DNA of 49,322 bases from assembly GCA_900320245.1 (NCBI GenBank), contig ONRP01000016.1:1-49322 (forward strand), read 5' to 3'. The notes below the pieces were generated by a model. The model was not told the origin of the DNA. It did not search any database and was given only the letters and a program-made list of their open reading frames with translations. A program made the position numbers and the translations under genes. Source of the stretch: an uncultured Prevotellaceae bacterium (GTDB lineage: Bacteria; Bacteroidota; Bacteroidia; Bacteroidales; Muribaculaceae). This document shows positions 9,841 through 18,686 of this stretch, in pieces (position 1 is the stretch's first letter; every line of letters starts with the position of its first letter).

Positions 9841-9927
9841 GGAGAGGTGGGTGAGTGGCTGAAACCAGCAGTTTGCTAAACTGCCGTAGGGGTAACTCTA
9901 CCGCAAGTTCGAATCTTGTCCTCTCCG
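9841..9927 (+). tRNA. tRNA-Ser, anticodon GCU
   Basis: An 87-nt class II tRNA. The acceptor GGAGAGG (9841-9847) pairs with CCTCTCC (9920-9926); the discriminator is G9927. The anticodon stem GCAGT/ACTGC encloses the loop TTGCTAA with anticodon GCT at 9875-9877. The variable arm GTAGGGGTAACTCTAC is followed by the T-loop GTTCGAATC. CCA is not encoded. Its 3' end (9914-9928) is the attL core of the prophage, and the phage carries the same 15 bp at 47351-47365, so integration leaves the tRNA intact. Confidence 0.95.
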
Positions 9928-9928
9928 C
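9914..9928 (+). repeat. attL core (direct repeat with attR)
   Basis: TCTTGTCCTCTCCGC lies inside the T-stem/acceptor end of tRNA-Ser. An identical copy is at 47351-47365. Confidence 0.88.
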
Positions 9929-9933
9929 TATTG

Positions 9934-9973
9934 ATATGGTAACACGTTGAGACGAAACGTGTTACCATATTTT
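9934..9973 (+). terminator. Strong intrinsic terminator just inside attL
   Basis: A perfect 15-bp stem (9934-9948 with 9956-9970, ATATGGTAACACGTT and its complement) with a 7-nt loop and a TTTT tail. It ends tRNA-Ser transcription and isolates the prophage. The inserted element supplies it, since it lies inside attL. Confidence 0.85.
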
Positions 9974-9978
9974 CGAAG

Positions 9979-10003
9979 AAATCCATAGACGGAATATAGA
10001 CGA
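9979..10003 (+). promoter_or_regulatory. Putative left arm-type integrase binding site
   Basis: AAATCCATAGACGG-aa-TATAGACGA: two ATAGACGR units spaced 11 bp. The same 25-bp composite, differing only at the two spacer bases, occurs near the right end at 47254-47278. Both lie just inside the att cores, as arm sites of tyrosine recombinases do. Confidence 0.6.
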
Positions 10004-10042
10004 ACCTTTTGCATTCCTGGATTGCCCAAGAATGTAAAAAAA

Positions 10043-11200
10043 ATGTGTCCCAGAACCAAAAAGTTAAATTCTCTTGGCGAGGTGTTGCATTACACCCCAC
10101 CCAAACTCCACACTGGTTTAAAATGGTATGTTGACTTCTATGCGTATGACCCGGCCGACGGGTCGATGCGTCGCAAGAAGTATCACGTTGACAATGCCGG
10201 CAAGGTAACGGAACGTCGCAGACGGGCTGCAGAACTCATTGAGTCGTTGACCCGGCTGCTGCGCTCTGGTTGGTCGCCCTGGGTGAACTCTGATTCAAGT
10301 CGAGCCTACATCTTGTTTGAGGAGGCCGTCAATAAGTATGAGGCTCACATCGAGCGCATGCCGGTGTATCATACCCGCAAGTCCTATTCTTCTAGGCTGC
10401 ACATCTTGCTGGAGTACAACGCCAGCCGACTGTTGCCCATCAGGTATGTCTATCAGTTCGACACCGCCTTTGTCAGCGACTTCCTGGATTACGTGTATCT
10501 TGACCGGGAAGTGACCGCACGGACCCGCAACAATTACCGCCAATGGGCGTGTTCCTTGGCCGAGTTCTTCATTGAAAAGCAGTACCTGGTCGCCAATCCG
10601 GTGACCAAGATAAAAGAACTCGCCGAGTCAGGGAAGAAGCGCCAACCGTTGACGGCTGCGATGCTCCGTCAACTCGAGGAGTGTATCAAGCCAAAAGACC
10701 CATGGTTCTACCTGGCTTGCATGATGGAATACTACACCTTCATACGCCCAACAGAACTGAGCCATGTGAAGGTCGGTGACATCAGCGTGAAGGAGCAGAG
10801 CGTCTTCATCAGCGCCGATCACTCGAAAAATAAGCATGACGGCAAGGTCGGTTTGAACACCAGGATCATCGAGTTGATGATAGACCTTGGCGTGTTCCAA
10901 TACCCGAGCGGGTTCTACCTTTTCGGCCCTAGGGTGTCTCACCCCGCCGAAACAAGAAGCGACGGCGAGATGTTCCGCCGTCGCTGGAATATATTGGTCC
11001 GGAAAGGATTGGGTTGGGCCGATTGTTATCAGTTCTACTCTCTCAAGGATAGCGGGCTGCGTGACCTGGCCAATGCTGAGGGCATTGTCATCGCCAGAGA
11101 CCAGGCCCGGCATAGCGATGTGGCCACCACGAACAAGTATCTGCAGGGTCGTGATGCCCCGGTTCACGAAGAGACCAAGCGCTTCAAGGGCGGCCTATGA
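10043..11200 (+). CDS. int: Tyrosine recombinase / phage integrase
   Basis: A 385-residue integrase from the ATG at 10043; an in-frame TTG at 10022 is an alternative start. An N-terminal arm-binding part precedes a SAM-like core-binding domain (about residues 85-190) and the catalytic domain. Catalytic box I arginine is in TFIRPTEL (about residue 235). The box III H/R region is ARHSDVATTNKYL, with the histidine near 356 and the nucleophilic tyrosine near 366. Box II, normally HxxR, appears as YSLKDSGLRDL near 333, a divergent form seen in several Bacteroidetes integrases. It lies next to attL in tRNA-Ser, so it catalyses the insertion described here. Its stop codon overlaps the end of the convergent tail gene by a few bases, so the late tail operon runs directly against it. 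Confidence 0.92.
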   Translation: MCPRTKKLNSLGEVLHYTPPKLHTGLKWYVDFYAYDPADGSMRRKKYHVDNAGKVTERRRRAAELIESLTRLLRSGWSPWVNSDSSRAYILFEEAVNKYEAHIERMPVYHTRKSYSSRLHILLEYNASRLLPIRYVYQFDTAFVSDFLDYVYLDREVTARTRNNYRQWACSLAEFFIEKQYLVANPVTKIKELAESGKKRQPLTAAMLRQLEECIKPKDPWFYLACMMEYYTFIRPTELSHVKVGDISVKEQSVFISADHSKNKHDGKVGLNTRIIELMIDLGVFQYPSGFYLFGPRVSHPAETRSDGEMFRRRWNILVRKGLGWADCYQFYSLKDSGLRDLANAEGIVIARDQARHSDVATTNKYLQGRDAPVHEETKRFKGGL

Positions 11201-13210
11201 CAGCCTGTAGAAATACCCCGTTACCAGTGGCGACACCCCGTCGCTCGTGATGTTGTACTCCAATTTTTCGCATGCGAATCGCTGGCCGTGGATGATGAAC
11301 GTGCCGCTGGGTCGCAGCGCCTCTTTGCTGATGAACTTAATGCAGTGCTTCACGGTTGTGTCGATAACGCTGGTGGTCTCGATGGCCTCGCTATATAATG
11401 ACTTGTCGCGGGTGTCTGATGTGGTTTTGTTGAGTTCCAGGAACTCGCGTTGCTCGACTGAGTTGCCCGGGTCTATACCAGTCGCAGTGACTTCCCAGTT
11501 ATGGAGGCTGATGGGTCTGGGCCAGTAGTGGTTGATTGGATATTGATTGTGTGTTACGCCCGCCGGCACAACGCCTATGTACATCAGGTCGTGCTTGTCT
11601 TCGTTGCTGGGCAGATCCTCATCCCCCTCGAGCAGGGCTTCGATATCGATAACATCATCGTCTGCAGTCATGCTGTCTGTCCCTATGTGCTCGATGTCTG
11701 GTCGTGTGAACACATCTACGGTGACAGAACCCCTCACCGAATCGGTATATTTGCCGTCGCTGCCCCTCGATGTCTCTACATAGGGGCATTCCCATTGAGT
11801 GATGGGGCACGGCACGATCTTGAGTTCCACGTCAACGTCGCTCTTGTCGACATTGCGCTGCTGCATCCTCAACTGGTTTACCTCTCGGAAAGCATACGAA
11901 TTGCCCTGCTCGACGACGATGAACTGATGTCCTTGGGCTTCATATATCTCCCCTTTGTTAGTGCGGTTCACTGCACCTACCGAGAGCGATTCTTGCATGC
12001 CGGCAATCGTTGTCCATCTTGTCTTGTTGACAGGCACTGCAGACAGAATATCGTCACTGATGTGCTCGTATCCGTCTTCGACGTCAGCGAAACCGATGTT
12101 GCCGTTAGAGATGTCCGTCGTTTCTTCCTTGTTGATCTCAACCTGGTACTCATCGACCACATCGCTGATGTTGGTCTGTGGCCCGCCGCCCGTCCAGTAA
12201 GAGTTTCTCTTCACGATTGATGACTGCTTGGAGATCTCATCGACATCGATGACGATGCCCAGTAGATACTCGACCTGTGTCAGGAACTCATTGACCGTCC
12301 AATGAGGCAGTGCTTTGTTGAGTTCGATGCGGTTGTTGGCCGTCACGATGAAGATATGGCGGAAGAGGCTGTTCTGCAGCAGGGCTATTTCGCTCTCGCT
12401 GGTCAGGGGATAACCGGCTGCCTCGAGGACTTTGGTTATCATCATCACGAGCATCGGCTGGAACGAAGGCACTGCTTGTGGCACCTTTGTTGCCGGCCCA
12501 TTGGGCCATGAATATCTGAACTCAGGATAGCAGGTGTTGCCGTCTCTCCTGAGGATGTAGCCGTTGACGATGACGCCTTCACCTTCCAGGTTGTTCGCTT
12601 CGGCGTTGTTGGTGCCCTCTTTATATGAGGCACTCTCGTTGATAACGGGAAACATCACGCCCTTGTCCGTCGCATTGTTGCTGCCTGAGCCTTCCGCGTT
12701 GGACCACCATCGAGCGAGCCACTGCTGATAGGCCGTGGCGTGATCATAGTTCTGTGGATAAATAGCGTTATGCTCCTGGTCGAGCAGCAGAAAAGCGTTG
12801 CCCTTGTAGTGCTCAGGCTCCGGGCGCCAGTTCATAAGGCTATACCAATCGCCCAGATCGAGTTCATCCACATAAAGTTCGCTGCCTTTGGTGTAGAAGT
12901 TCATCTCGGCGTTCCCTCCCATGAGTTGCACTTTTGCGGCGGTGTCCGTCACTTGGTGGATGATGGCACGACCGTCGAGCATAACCTGGTTGTCGACGCG
13001 CAGCACTGCGTGGAACTCCCTATGCGATGCTGCTGTGTCTTTTCGGTTGATGTTGCCCATGATGGCCCTGTTTGCGGGGCTGTCCAGCGGCAGTTCGATG
13101 TCATAGGTGTACGACCCAGACTTCGTGAAATAGACATTTTCACGAGTCAGTTTGATGCTTGCGTTGTCGCGCAACACAGCCGGTTTGTTGTCCAGGAACA
13201 GTTCTATCAT
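11195..13210 (-). CDS. Large tail-associated protein (function not recognised)
   Basis: A 671-residue protein, last gene of the long late minus-strand operon. It starts MIELFLDNKPAVLRDNASIK and is rich in beta-strand-like sequence, without signal peptide or membrane segment. The N-terminal 120 residues (ENVYFTKSGSYTYDIELPLD, VLRVDNQVMLDGRAIIHQVTD) resemble a tail baseplate or hub-like module seen in Bacteroides siphoviral prophages, but I recognise no catalytic motif. Its place downstream of tail fibre and lysis genes favours a structural role at the tail tip. It overlaps the preceding spanin-like gene by 4 bp (ATGA) and abuts the integrase end to end. Function is inference; the reading frame itself is secure from length and continuity. 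Confidence 0.7.
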   Translation of the reverse strand: MIELFLDNKPAVLRDNASIKLTRENVYFTKSGSYTYDIELPLDSPANRAIMGNINRKDTAASHREFHAVLRVDNQVMLDGRAIIHQVTDTAAKVQLMGGNAEMNFYTKGSELYVDELDLGDWYSLMNWRPEPEHYKGNAFLLLDQEHNAIYPQNYDHATAYQQWLARWWSNAEGSGSNNATDKGVMFPVINESASYKEGTNNAEANNLEGEGVIVNGYILRRDGNTCYPEFRYSWPNGPATKVPQAVPSFQPMLVMMITKVLEAAGYPLTSESEIALLQNSLFRHIFIVTANNRIELNKALPHWTVNEFLTQVEYLLGIVIDVDEISKQSSIVKRNSYWTGGGPQTNISDVVDEYQVEINKEETTDISNGNIGFADVEDGYEHISDDILSAVPVNKTRWTTIAGMQESLSVGAVNRTNKGEIYEAQGHQFIVVEQGNSYAFREVNQLRMQQRNVDKSDVDVELKIVPCPITQWECPYVETSRGSDGKYTDSVRGSVTVDVFTRPDIEHIGTDSMTADDDVIDIEALLEGDEDLPSNEDKHDLMYIGVVPAGVTHNQYPINHYWPRPISLHNWEVTATGIDPGNSVEQREFLELNKTTSDTRDKSLYSEAIETTSVIDTTVKHCIKFISKEALRPSGTFIIHGQRFACEKLEYNITSDGVSPLVTGYFYRLS

Positions 13211-13752
13211 TTGCGCTTTATATATCTATATAATGTCAAGGCTCCTCCTATGGTGGCAATAACACCCACCCACATGAGCATTTTCTGCCACCAATGTAAG
13301 TGGTTAACCGGTATCTCTTTAATCTCGCTGTGGTTGGATTGGTTGTTGATCATCGTAGAATCAACATAGACTTTGACGGTGTCATGCACAAGAGCAGCGC
13401 CGGTCAGTGTCGCTCCAGGATTGCTCCTGAGCGAGTGCCTCAGTCTCCCGTCAAACACCGCTGCTGTTGATGTGTAATACTTGTCACTCAGCACTGAAAC
13501 CGTGTCGTTCCCGACAGGAATCTCGACATACATCACGCTTTGTGGTAATTCAATCTCTACCGTGTCAATGCGGTCGCGGATGATGATCGAGTCCCGTTTG
13601 ACGGTCACAGTGTCCGTCTTGGTCACGGTCTCTGTGATGAGCCTGGTAGTTCTGCAACTGGAGCATGTGATAGACATGATCAGCAGTGCCAGCACCAAGA
13701 CAAGAAGGAACATGATGCCGCGAAAGAGTCTGTGCCAGGAGTCGTTGTTCAT
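13207..13752 (-). CDS. Spanin-like membrane protein (lysis)
   Basis: A 181-residue protein with an N-terminal hydrophobic segment (RGIMFLLVLVLALLIMS) ending in ITCSSC, a possible lipobox, then a long polar region of predicted extended or coiled structure. A C-terminal transmembrane segment (MLMWVGVIATIGGALTLY) precedes a basic tail YIKRK. A protein tethered at both ends and placed with an amidase and a holin-like gene fits a unimolecular spanin that would join inner and outer membranes at lysis. The family was not identified by name. It overlaps both neighbours by 4 bp, so translation is coupled. Confidence 0.5.
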   Translation of the reverse strand: MNNDSWHRLFRGIMFLLVLVLALLIMSITCSSCRTTRLITETVTKTDTVTVKRDSIIIRDRIDTVEIELPQSVMYVEIPVGNDTVSVLSDKYYTSTAAVFDGRLRHSLRSNPGATLTGAALVHDTVKVYVDSTMINNQSNHSEIKEIPVNHLHWWQKMLMWVGVIATIGGALTLYRYIKRK

Positions 13753-14159
13753 AGGTTCTGATATTCTTTTTTAGCGTCAAACGACGGGCACGCTTTGGCC
13801 GCGAAATTGCGGTGGCCATAGATGCGTGCGCCGGGATATTTCTTCTTGAGTTGTCGGAGCAGTTGCAGCAGTGCCTTCTTCTGGGGCTCGGTGCGGGTGT
13901 CCTTGGCTGACTTCATGTCCTTTGTCATGCCTCCGACATAGCACACGCCGATGCTGTTGCGGTTGTGACCGGTACAGTGGGCACCGATGGCAGATTCATC
14001 TCTCCCGGCATGGATGCTGCCGTCCAGGTAAATCACATAGTGGTACCCGATATCCTTGAAGCCTCGCTGCTTGTGCCATGCCCGGATATCACCTACAGTC
14101 GTGTGTCTCCCCTCAGGAGTCGCACTGCAATGGACAATGATCTCAGTTATCTTCCTCAT
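13749..14159 (-). CDS. N-acetylmuramoyl-L-alanine amidase (endolysin)
   Basis: A 136-residue single-domain amidase of the Amidase_2 / T7-lysozyme type, which cuts the bond between muramic acid and L-alanine in peptidoglycan. From the ATG at 14159 (MRKITEIIVHCSATPEG), zinc ligands are H10, H116 (YGHRNF) and C124 (KACPSFD). Tyr in GYHYVIYLDG and Lys122 match the T7 catalytic pair. A longer reading frame would start inside the holin-like gene, so I reject it. No signal peptide is present, so release to the periplasm would need the upstream holin-like protein. It overlaps the spanin-like gene by 4 bp and the holin-like gene by 17 bp. Confidence 0.88.
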   Translation of the reverse strand: MRKITEIIVHCSATPEGRHTTVGDIRAWHKQRGFKDIGYHYVIYLDGSIHAGRDESAIGAHCTGHNRNSIGVCYVGGMTKDMKSAKDTRTEPQKKALLQLLRQLKKKYPGARIYGHRNFAAKACPSFDAKKEYQNL

Positions 14160-14433
14160 TTCTGTCTTGCTGTTTGATTGATTGTAAAATCTCCTGTTTG
14201 AACTCTTCAAACCTGTCTTCCAGACCCTGTTCTGCATCACGGAACTTTGACCGTGAGTAAACCGTCAGACCATAGACCGCCGAACAGAATCCCACGGCCT
14301 CACCCATATAAGCCAGGATGGATGAGTGTATAAGACGCAGCCAGATGAACGACACGACAGCCAAGATGATGCCGGTTGACATCATGGCCACTGCGCTGCT
14401 ATACTGGATAACATCTTTGGTATGCTGTTTCAT
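14143..14433 (-). CDS. Holin-like small membrane protein
   Basis: A 96-residue protein with two hydrophobic segments (VAMMSTGIILAVVSFIWLRLI and YMGEAVGFCSAVYGLTVY, about residues 15-35 and 42-60) and a charged C-terminal helix (DAEQGLEDRFEEFKQEILQS). Size, topology and position directly upstream of the amidase support a holin role, forming the inner-membrane lesion. The start at 14433 is supported by AAGGAG six bases upstream, an explicit Shine-Dalgarno site. No family was recognised by name. Confidence 0.6.
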   Translation of the reverse strand: MKQHTKDVIQYSSAVAMMSTGIILAVVSFIWLRLIHSSILAYMGEAVGFCSAVYGLTVYSRSKFRDAEQGLEDRFEEFKQEILQSIKQQDRNEEDN

Positions 14434-14436
14434 GAT

Positions 14437-15294
14437 TCACTCCTTTCTTGCGGCCATTAACGCCGCCATAAACTTGCCGATAACCTCTTGCCCGTTGTTG
14501 TCTCCGCCGTCCGTACCTGTCGGGTGAGACCCGTTAGCCTGCGCAGAACTCGGCCCGATGCAGTAGTATGAATCGAAAGGTTGCTCAAGACCGAATGCAT
14601 TGCAAACTGTACGCATTGCGCCGAATACCTGTTCACGATACATATCCAGGAGGTCTTCGCCCGAATGGATGACACCTCCAGGAGTCGGCCCCATCAAAAT
14701 CTTAGCATCAGGGAACTTGTCTTGCAGGTACAGAATAGTAGCCTGCATTCCTGGAATAATCGCATTTATTGTAAGCGCATCGCCTATGTCTGCGACCGTG
14801 GCACCGAAGAGAAATGTTCCAAGTTTGCGGCCGCTCGACCTCATGTTGGCGATGTCGTTGGTACCGAGGCACACAAGGACATAGTCGGGCGTTACATTAT
14901 TGTTTGAGCAATAAGTGTATACTGCTTGCGCCAACGTGTATGCCCAGAGTGCTGAATCAGTGCCGCCGAAACAGCCGCTGCTCTTGCCTCCGACAGAGGC
15001 TCCTCCAGCACCGATAAGTGTTGCTCCGAGGATGTCGCACATCGTCTTCTGCCACTGGTTGGGTGCGGTGAACGAATCGCCGATAACTGCGATTTTCTTA
15101 CCTGTATACGATGGCGTTGAGCCACCGCCACCGCCACCTTGTTGTTCAAGATTGGCCACCCTGCTCTTTATGTTGTCAAGAGCGGCTTTCACATTGTCGC
15201 CGCCTCCGACGCCTTCGCCAGGATAAAGCGTATTCTCGGACTTAACAACAATTTCTTCTTTTTGAATACGATATGAATCTCTTTCTTCGTTCAT
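14437..15294 (-). CDS. Tail-associated SGNH/GDSL hydrolase
   Basis: A 285-residue protein starting at the ATG at 15294 (MNEERDSYRIQKEE); a TTG three codons earlier is less likely. A short N-terminal attachment region contains a helix (KAALDNIKSRVANLEQQ) and a glycine linker. A hydrolase domain follows, with block I GDSFT (about residue 72) and block III GTND (about 142). The C-terminal catalytic histidine is probably in NGSHPT (about 254), where the usual Asp of DxxH is Asn. Such domains deacetylate or de-esterify surface glycans. In a tail operon next to a fibre gene it likely trims host capsule or glycan during adsorption. Confidence 0.75.
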   Translation of the reverse strand: MNEERDSYRIQKEEIVVKSENTLYPGEGVGGGDNVKAALDNIKSRVANLEQQGGGGGGSTPSYTGKKIAVIGDSFTAPNQWQKTMCDILGATLIGAGGASVGGKSSGCFGGTDSALWAYTLAQAVYTYCSNNNVTPDYVLVCLGTNDIANMRSSGRKLGTFLFGATVADIGDALTINAIIPGMQATILYLQDKFPDAKILMGPTPGGVIHSGEDLLDMYREQVFGAMRTVCNAFGLEQPFDSYYCIGPSSAQANGSHPTGTDGGDNNGQEVIGKFMAALMAARKE

Positions 15295-15295
15295 G

Positions 15296-17590
15296 TTAAT
15301 CAACTATTACATCATCAACAATATTGTTAAATCCACTCCACAATGTCACACCCGTGCGCCCGTCTTGTGCTTGCTGATATAGCGCTTTATAGCCAACAGG
15401 AACGTGTAATGTCGCGTTAGCAAACACGGAAGAATCTATTGAGTAAGAAGTTGAGGCGTCTAAATTCACTTTAGGGATTGTAGTTGTCCCTCTGCAAATA
15501 ATATCTGTCACCCCGCCACAGAATGAAGACTTAAACAACGAATAGACCACCGTCATATTCTTGCCAAGAGTTATAGACCGCATCGCTGAACAACCCTCAA
15601 AGTTCTCTGCTCTATTTCCTACAATGTTGTCTGGGAAAACGAACGATGTCAGTGCAGAGGTGGATTTGAGCATCGGGTTGTACTGTGCACCCCAAGTCGT
15701 TTGGAAATCCTCGTTCTCGGCGCATCGCATATCCACGGTTACAAGTTTTGAGCAGAATGATAAGAAATTCCCGCCGATTTTTGTCACCGTGCTTGGAATC
15801 GTTAGCGATGTGAACGATGCGTTCGTACATTGATAAAAGGCAGTGGCACCAATTTCGAGCAAGCCTTCTGGGAGTACTACTGATGTCAGACCAGAGCACC
15901 CTCTAAATGTGTTGCCAGCAAGTTTAGTAACTGCATAGGTTGCTCCCGCGCCGACTTGTGTCCCGCCTCCGTCAAGGTTGGCAGTTACACCGCTATCGTT
16001 TACCGATGCTGGGATAGTGACCGCATTTTTGTATTTCAGCGCAGAAGATGCTTCTCCCGACTCGCTTGAGCCGTTCCACACACGAACCGAAACCTGGTCG
16101 CTGTTGACTTTGTAGTGTATGCCGTCAACTGTGAAGGATGCGTTCGCAGGCAGCGGTGTCACAATCGAGCCTGCAATGCTTGCGGTCGCATCATTGTCAA
16201 CGTCGGTGTGGCTGACGGTCAACGTGCCGTTGCTATCAGCCGAGCCACTGAACGTAACCGTTACCACCTCGTTGATTGTGCCGTCTTGACCAACCGTCAA
16301 GGTCTGCTTGTCGGCAGACATACCCGTGCCGCTTACCGCTACTGATGCGGTGGATGCAGGTGTGAGGTTGGCACCAGTAACGGTGAACTGAGCAGTTCCG
16401 CTGCCGCCCGACACGATGCCGATGGATGCCGATGCTGGTAATATGGACAAGGTGCCATTCACCGCACCCGTCAGGTCTACCGTCTTGTCTGCGGCTCCAT
16501 CTGACGTGAGGGTCAGGGTGCCTGTTGTGGCAGACGAGCCTGCTGTGTAGCGGACATACACCGTTATGCCCGCGAGGGCACTGGCTTTGGGGATGGTGAC
16601 TGAATTGGCGAACCCGCTGCCGGACTGCAGCGACACTTGGAATGCGCCGCCTGCAGTCACCTCCACATCATCGGTGAGGAGAGAGCCCTGGACGGCCACC
16701 TGCTTCGTCTGGGCCTGATTCGTCGCGGCCTTAAACGACAACGTAGCGGGCGATACGACGATGTTGGGCCCGGCGACGGCTGTATAGGCGACATGGATGG
16801 TCTGTGCCGTTGCGCCCGGGCTGCTGACAGTCAGGTCGTCGGTGTCGTCGTTGGTGCCGCCGAAGGTCACGGTGACAGTGGCATCGTTCACTACACCGCC
16901 AACAGGCGAAATCGAACGCGGAGACTTGCTGAAGTATGCATTATTGCCGTTGATGGATATCGGCCCCTTCAGGTTAACGCCGCTCACCTTGAATGTGGCG
17001 GTCTTGTCGTTGCCGCTCATCGCGATTGACTGGGTCGAAAGAGTGATCCTGGGCGTGTTGTCGATGATGTCGATGTCGACGTATCCGCCACCCTTGGTGA
17101 TGGTGACAGTGGTTCCACCGCCACCTGCAGCATTGGTGCTGAGTTCGACCATGCCCTCGGTCTCCGAAAACGTGTACAATCTTAACGAGTGGAGGTTGAT
17201 GTAAATCACGTTCAGAAAACAAGGATAATCCTCGATTGTGTCGGACGTTTTCTTGAAGTGGAGCCTGTGGTTGGAGCCCGATTTTTCGTACACGACAGAA
17301 CCTACAGGGGAGGATTCTGGTGTCCAGTCTCCCCCGTCGACGTTGTCATATTCCGTGCCCATCGAGTACAGTGATATCACGCGGGCCTGGCGCCATTCAA
17401 CCTGGCCTCGCGAATCCAGCGCGGCATAATCTGCCAAGATATTCTGCAGTGTACTTATGCTTACGAACTCGCCAATATAGTCGATAATGTCGACCAGTAT
17501 GGAGCCCACACGCATGGCTGTGTTCTCTCGGTCCTGGTCTGCGTCGCGTATTTCGCAGGCTGCGTTGATCAAATCGTTAATAGTAGCCAT
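15296..17590 (-). CDS. Tail fibre / receptor-binding protein with Ig-like repeats and BspA-type LRR tip
   Basis: A 764-residue protein. Residues 1-150 are a phage-type N-terminal module (MATINDLINAACEIRDADQD, helix-rich). Residues about 175-460 hold three Ig-like beta-sandwich repeats of about 90 residues, each introduced by a 'itlspasLsf.a.sgg' strand (RITLSTQSIAMSGNDKTATF, NIVVSPATLSFKAATNQAQT, TLSILPASASIGIVSGGSG). From about 485 to the end is a BspA/TpLRR domain (LTSVVLPEGLLEIGATAFYQC, SLTIPSTVTKIGGNFLSFC). The C-terminal close ATLHVPVGYKALYQQAQ parallels that of the chromosomal BspA protein at 6015-7655. The combination suits an adsorption fibre whose tip mimics a host adhesin. It ends 2 bp from the SGNH hydrolase start. 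Confidence 0.82.
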   Translation of the reverse strand: MATINDLINAACEIRDADQDRENTAMRVGSILVDIIDYIGEFVSISTLQNILADYAALDSRGQVEWRQARVISLYSMGTEYDNVDGGDWTPESSPVGSVVYEKSGSNHRLHFKKTSDTIEDYPCFLNVIYINLHSLRLYTFSETEGMVELSTNAAGGGGTTVTITKGGGYVDIDIIDNTPRITLSTQSIAMSGNDKTATFKVSGVNLKGPISINGNNAYFSKSPRSISPVGGVVNDATVTVTFGGTNDDTDDLTVSSPGATAQTIHVAYTAVAGPNIVVSPATLSFKAATNQAQTKQVAVQGSLLTDDVEVTAGGAFQVSLQSGSGFANSVTIPKASALAGITVYVRYTAGSSATTGTLTLTSDGAADKTVDLTGAVNGTLSILPASASIGIVSGGSGTAQFTVTGANLTPASTASVAVSGTGMSADKQTLTVGQDGTINEVVTVTFSGSADSNGTLTVSHTDVDNDATASIAGSIVTPLPANASFTVDGIHYKVNSDQVSVRVWNGSSESGEASSALKYKNAVTIPASVNDSGVTANLDGGGTQVGAGATYAVTKLAGNTFRGCSGLTSVVLPEGLLEIGATAFYQCTNASFTSLTIPSTVTKIGGNFLSFCSKLVTVDMRCAENEDFQTTWGAQYNPMLKSTSALTSFVFPDNIVGNRAENFEGCSAMRSITLGKNMTVVYSLFKSSFCGGVTDIICRGTTTIPKVNLDASTSYSIDSSVFANATLHVPVGYKALYQQAQDGRTGVTLWSGFNNIVDDVIVD

Positions 17591-17646
17591 ATATAGATTG
17601 TTGTTTTGTGCAAAATTATTGGTGCTTTGTCAGCAACAAAAAGACA

Positions 17647-18195
17647 TCAAAAAAGCACGAGGCCGCCATCGGAAGCCCCCCCACGGTTGCCTCCACGGCT
17701 GCCGTGTTGAGAGCCTTGCAGAGCCTCTCTGGCCGACTCCAAGGCATCGCACACCAGGGCGACACCCATCTGACCCGTCATCTGTGCCATCGTCTCGGCC
17801 ATCTTCATGACAGAGCCGTACAGTTTCGGCGTCATCCAGTCGCGCGGTTTGCGGGGCTCTCCTGAGGTGTATCCCCCACCCCATGCGGGGCCGCGTTTGC
17901 GTGGTTCGTCCAGGTGGTGCTCACGGCGGTAGTCAGCACCCAGGAATGGCAGGTCTCCACCGTTGGCCCGGACATAGCCATAGCCAACGCCCAGCGCCTG
18001 GTACACGCCATATTGCAGAAACTGCATCACGATGTGGGCACTCATGCCCTCATGTGTCACGCTCTCGGTCATTGAATTGGCCAGTTCGCCCGTTTCATAG
18101 ACCTGGAGGTCCAACTGCTTCTCGCGCCAGATCTCCAACATCTTGTCGCTCCAGCCATCAATCCACTGGTCAATGTCGCGCGTGTTCAGGTCCAT
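17647..18195 (-). CDS. Phage neck/tail-completion candidate
   Basis: A 182-residue protein (MDLNTRDIDQWIDGWSDKML) with a conserved-looking core: YETGELANSMTESVTH, then FLQYGVYQALGVGYGYVRANGG. The phrase 'tGelanSm...ieFGvyqa...GvG' resembles HK97 gp10-type tail-completion proteins of Bacteroidetes phages, but the match is by impression only. The C-terminal 60 residues are glycine/serine rich. It overlaps the upstream gene by 10 bp and lies in the late operon between neck-type genes and the tail fibre, consistent with a connector role. Confidence 0.5.
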   Translation of the reverse strand: MDLNTRDIDQWIDGWSDKMLEIWREKQLDLQVYETGELANSMTESVTHEGMSAHIVMQFLQYGVYQALGVGYGYVRANGGDLPFLGADYRREHHLDEPRKRGPAWGGGYTSGEPRKPRDWMTPKLYGSVMKMAETMAQMTGQMGVALVCDALESAREALQGSQHGSRGGNRGGASDGGLVLF

Positions 18196-18686
18196 TGTGC
18201 AGCGTCAAAAGTCAAGTCAACCGGTTCGTTCACCTCTACACGGAAGTAGAGGCCTGTGCAGCCGTTGAGGAAGTATTGGCCAAGTTCATTGGTGCGCAGC
18301 GTGTCGGTGCGCAGGTATACCATCTCGTTGGCCAGGTCATCCTCATCGATGATCATGCGGGACATCAACTGCTGGAGCAGATCCCTGCAGGTGTTGAGTG
18401 CCGACTGGTAACTGTCCATCGATTTGATGTTGTAGCGATGCATAAGATACACCAACAGCACACGTCGGTTGAAGTAGCCGCCGTTGCCCTGTCGGGATAT
18501 CATGCCCTCGCAGGTATCGTCCACACAGAAGAAGGCGTTGGCCGTGCGGAACTGCTGCAGTGCACCCTGCAGTCCACCGGGACCCGAGCAGGTGCAGAAC
18601 TGGAACGAGCGAGCCTGAGCGAGCACGTTGTGCTCGTGCAGATCGCGGAAGTAGGCGATGTAGTCGAATAACTGTTTAGCGTTCAT
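18186..18686 (-). CDS. Hypothetical late-operon protein
   Basis: A 166-residue protein (MNAKQLFDYIAYFRDLHEHN). It contains six cysteines (CTCSGPGG, FCVDDTCEG and later), no membrane segment and no motif I recognise. By position between the portal-side genes and the tail-completion candidate it may be a tail terminator or connector; that is inference. It overlaps genes on both sides by 4-10 bp, so it is an integral member of the operon. Confidence 0.55.
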   Translation of the reverse strand: MNAKQLFDYIAYFRDLHEHNVLAQARSFQFCTCSGPGGLQGALQQFRTANAFFCVDDTCEGMISRQGNGGYFNRRVLLVYLMHRYNIKSMDSYQSALNTCRDLLQQLMSRMIIDEDDLANEMVYLRTDTLRTNELGQYFLNGCTGLYFRVEVNEPVDLTFDAAQWT

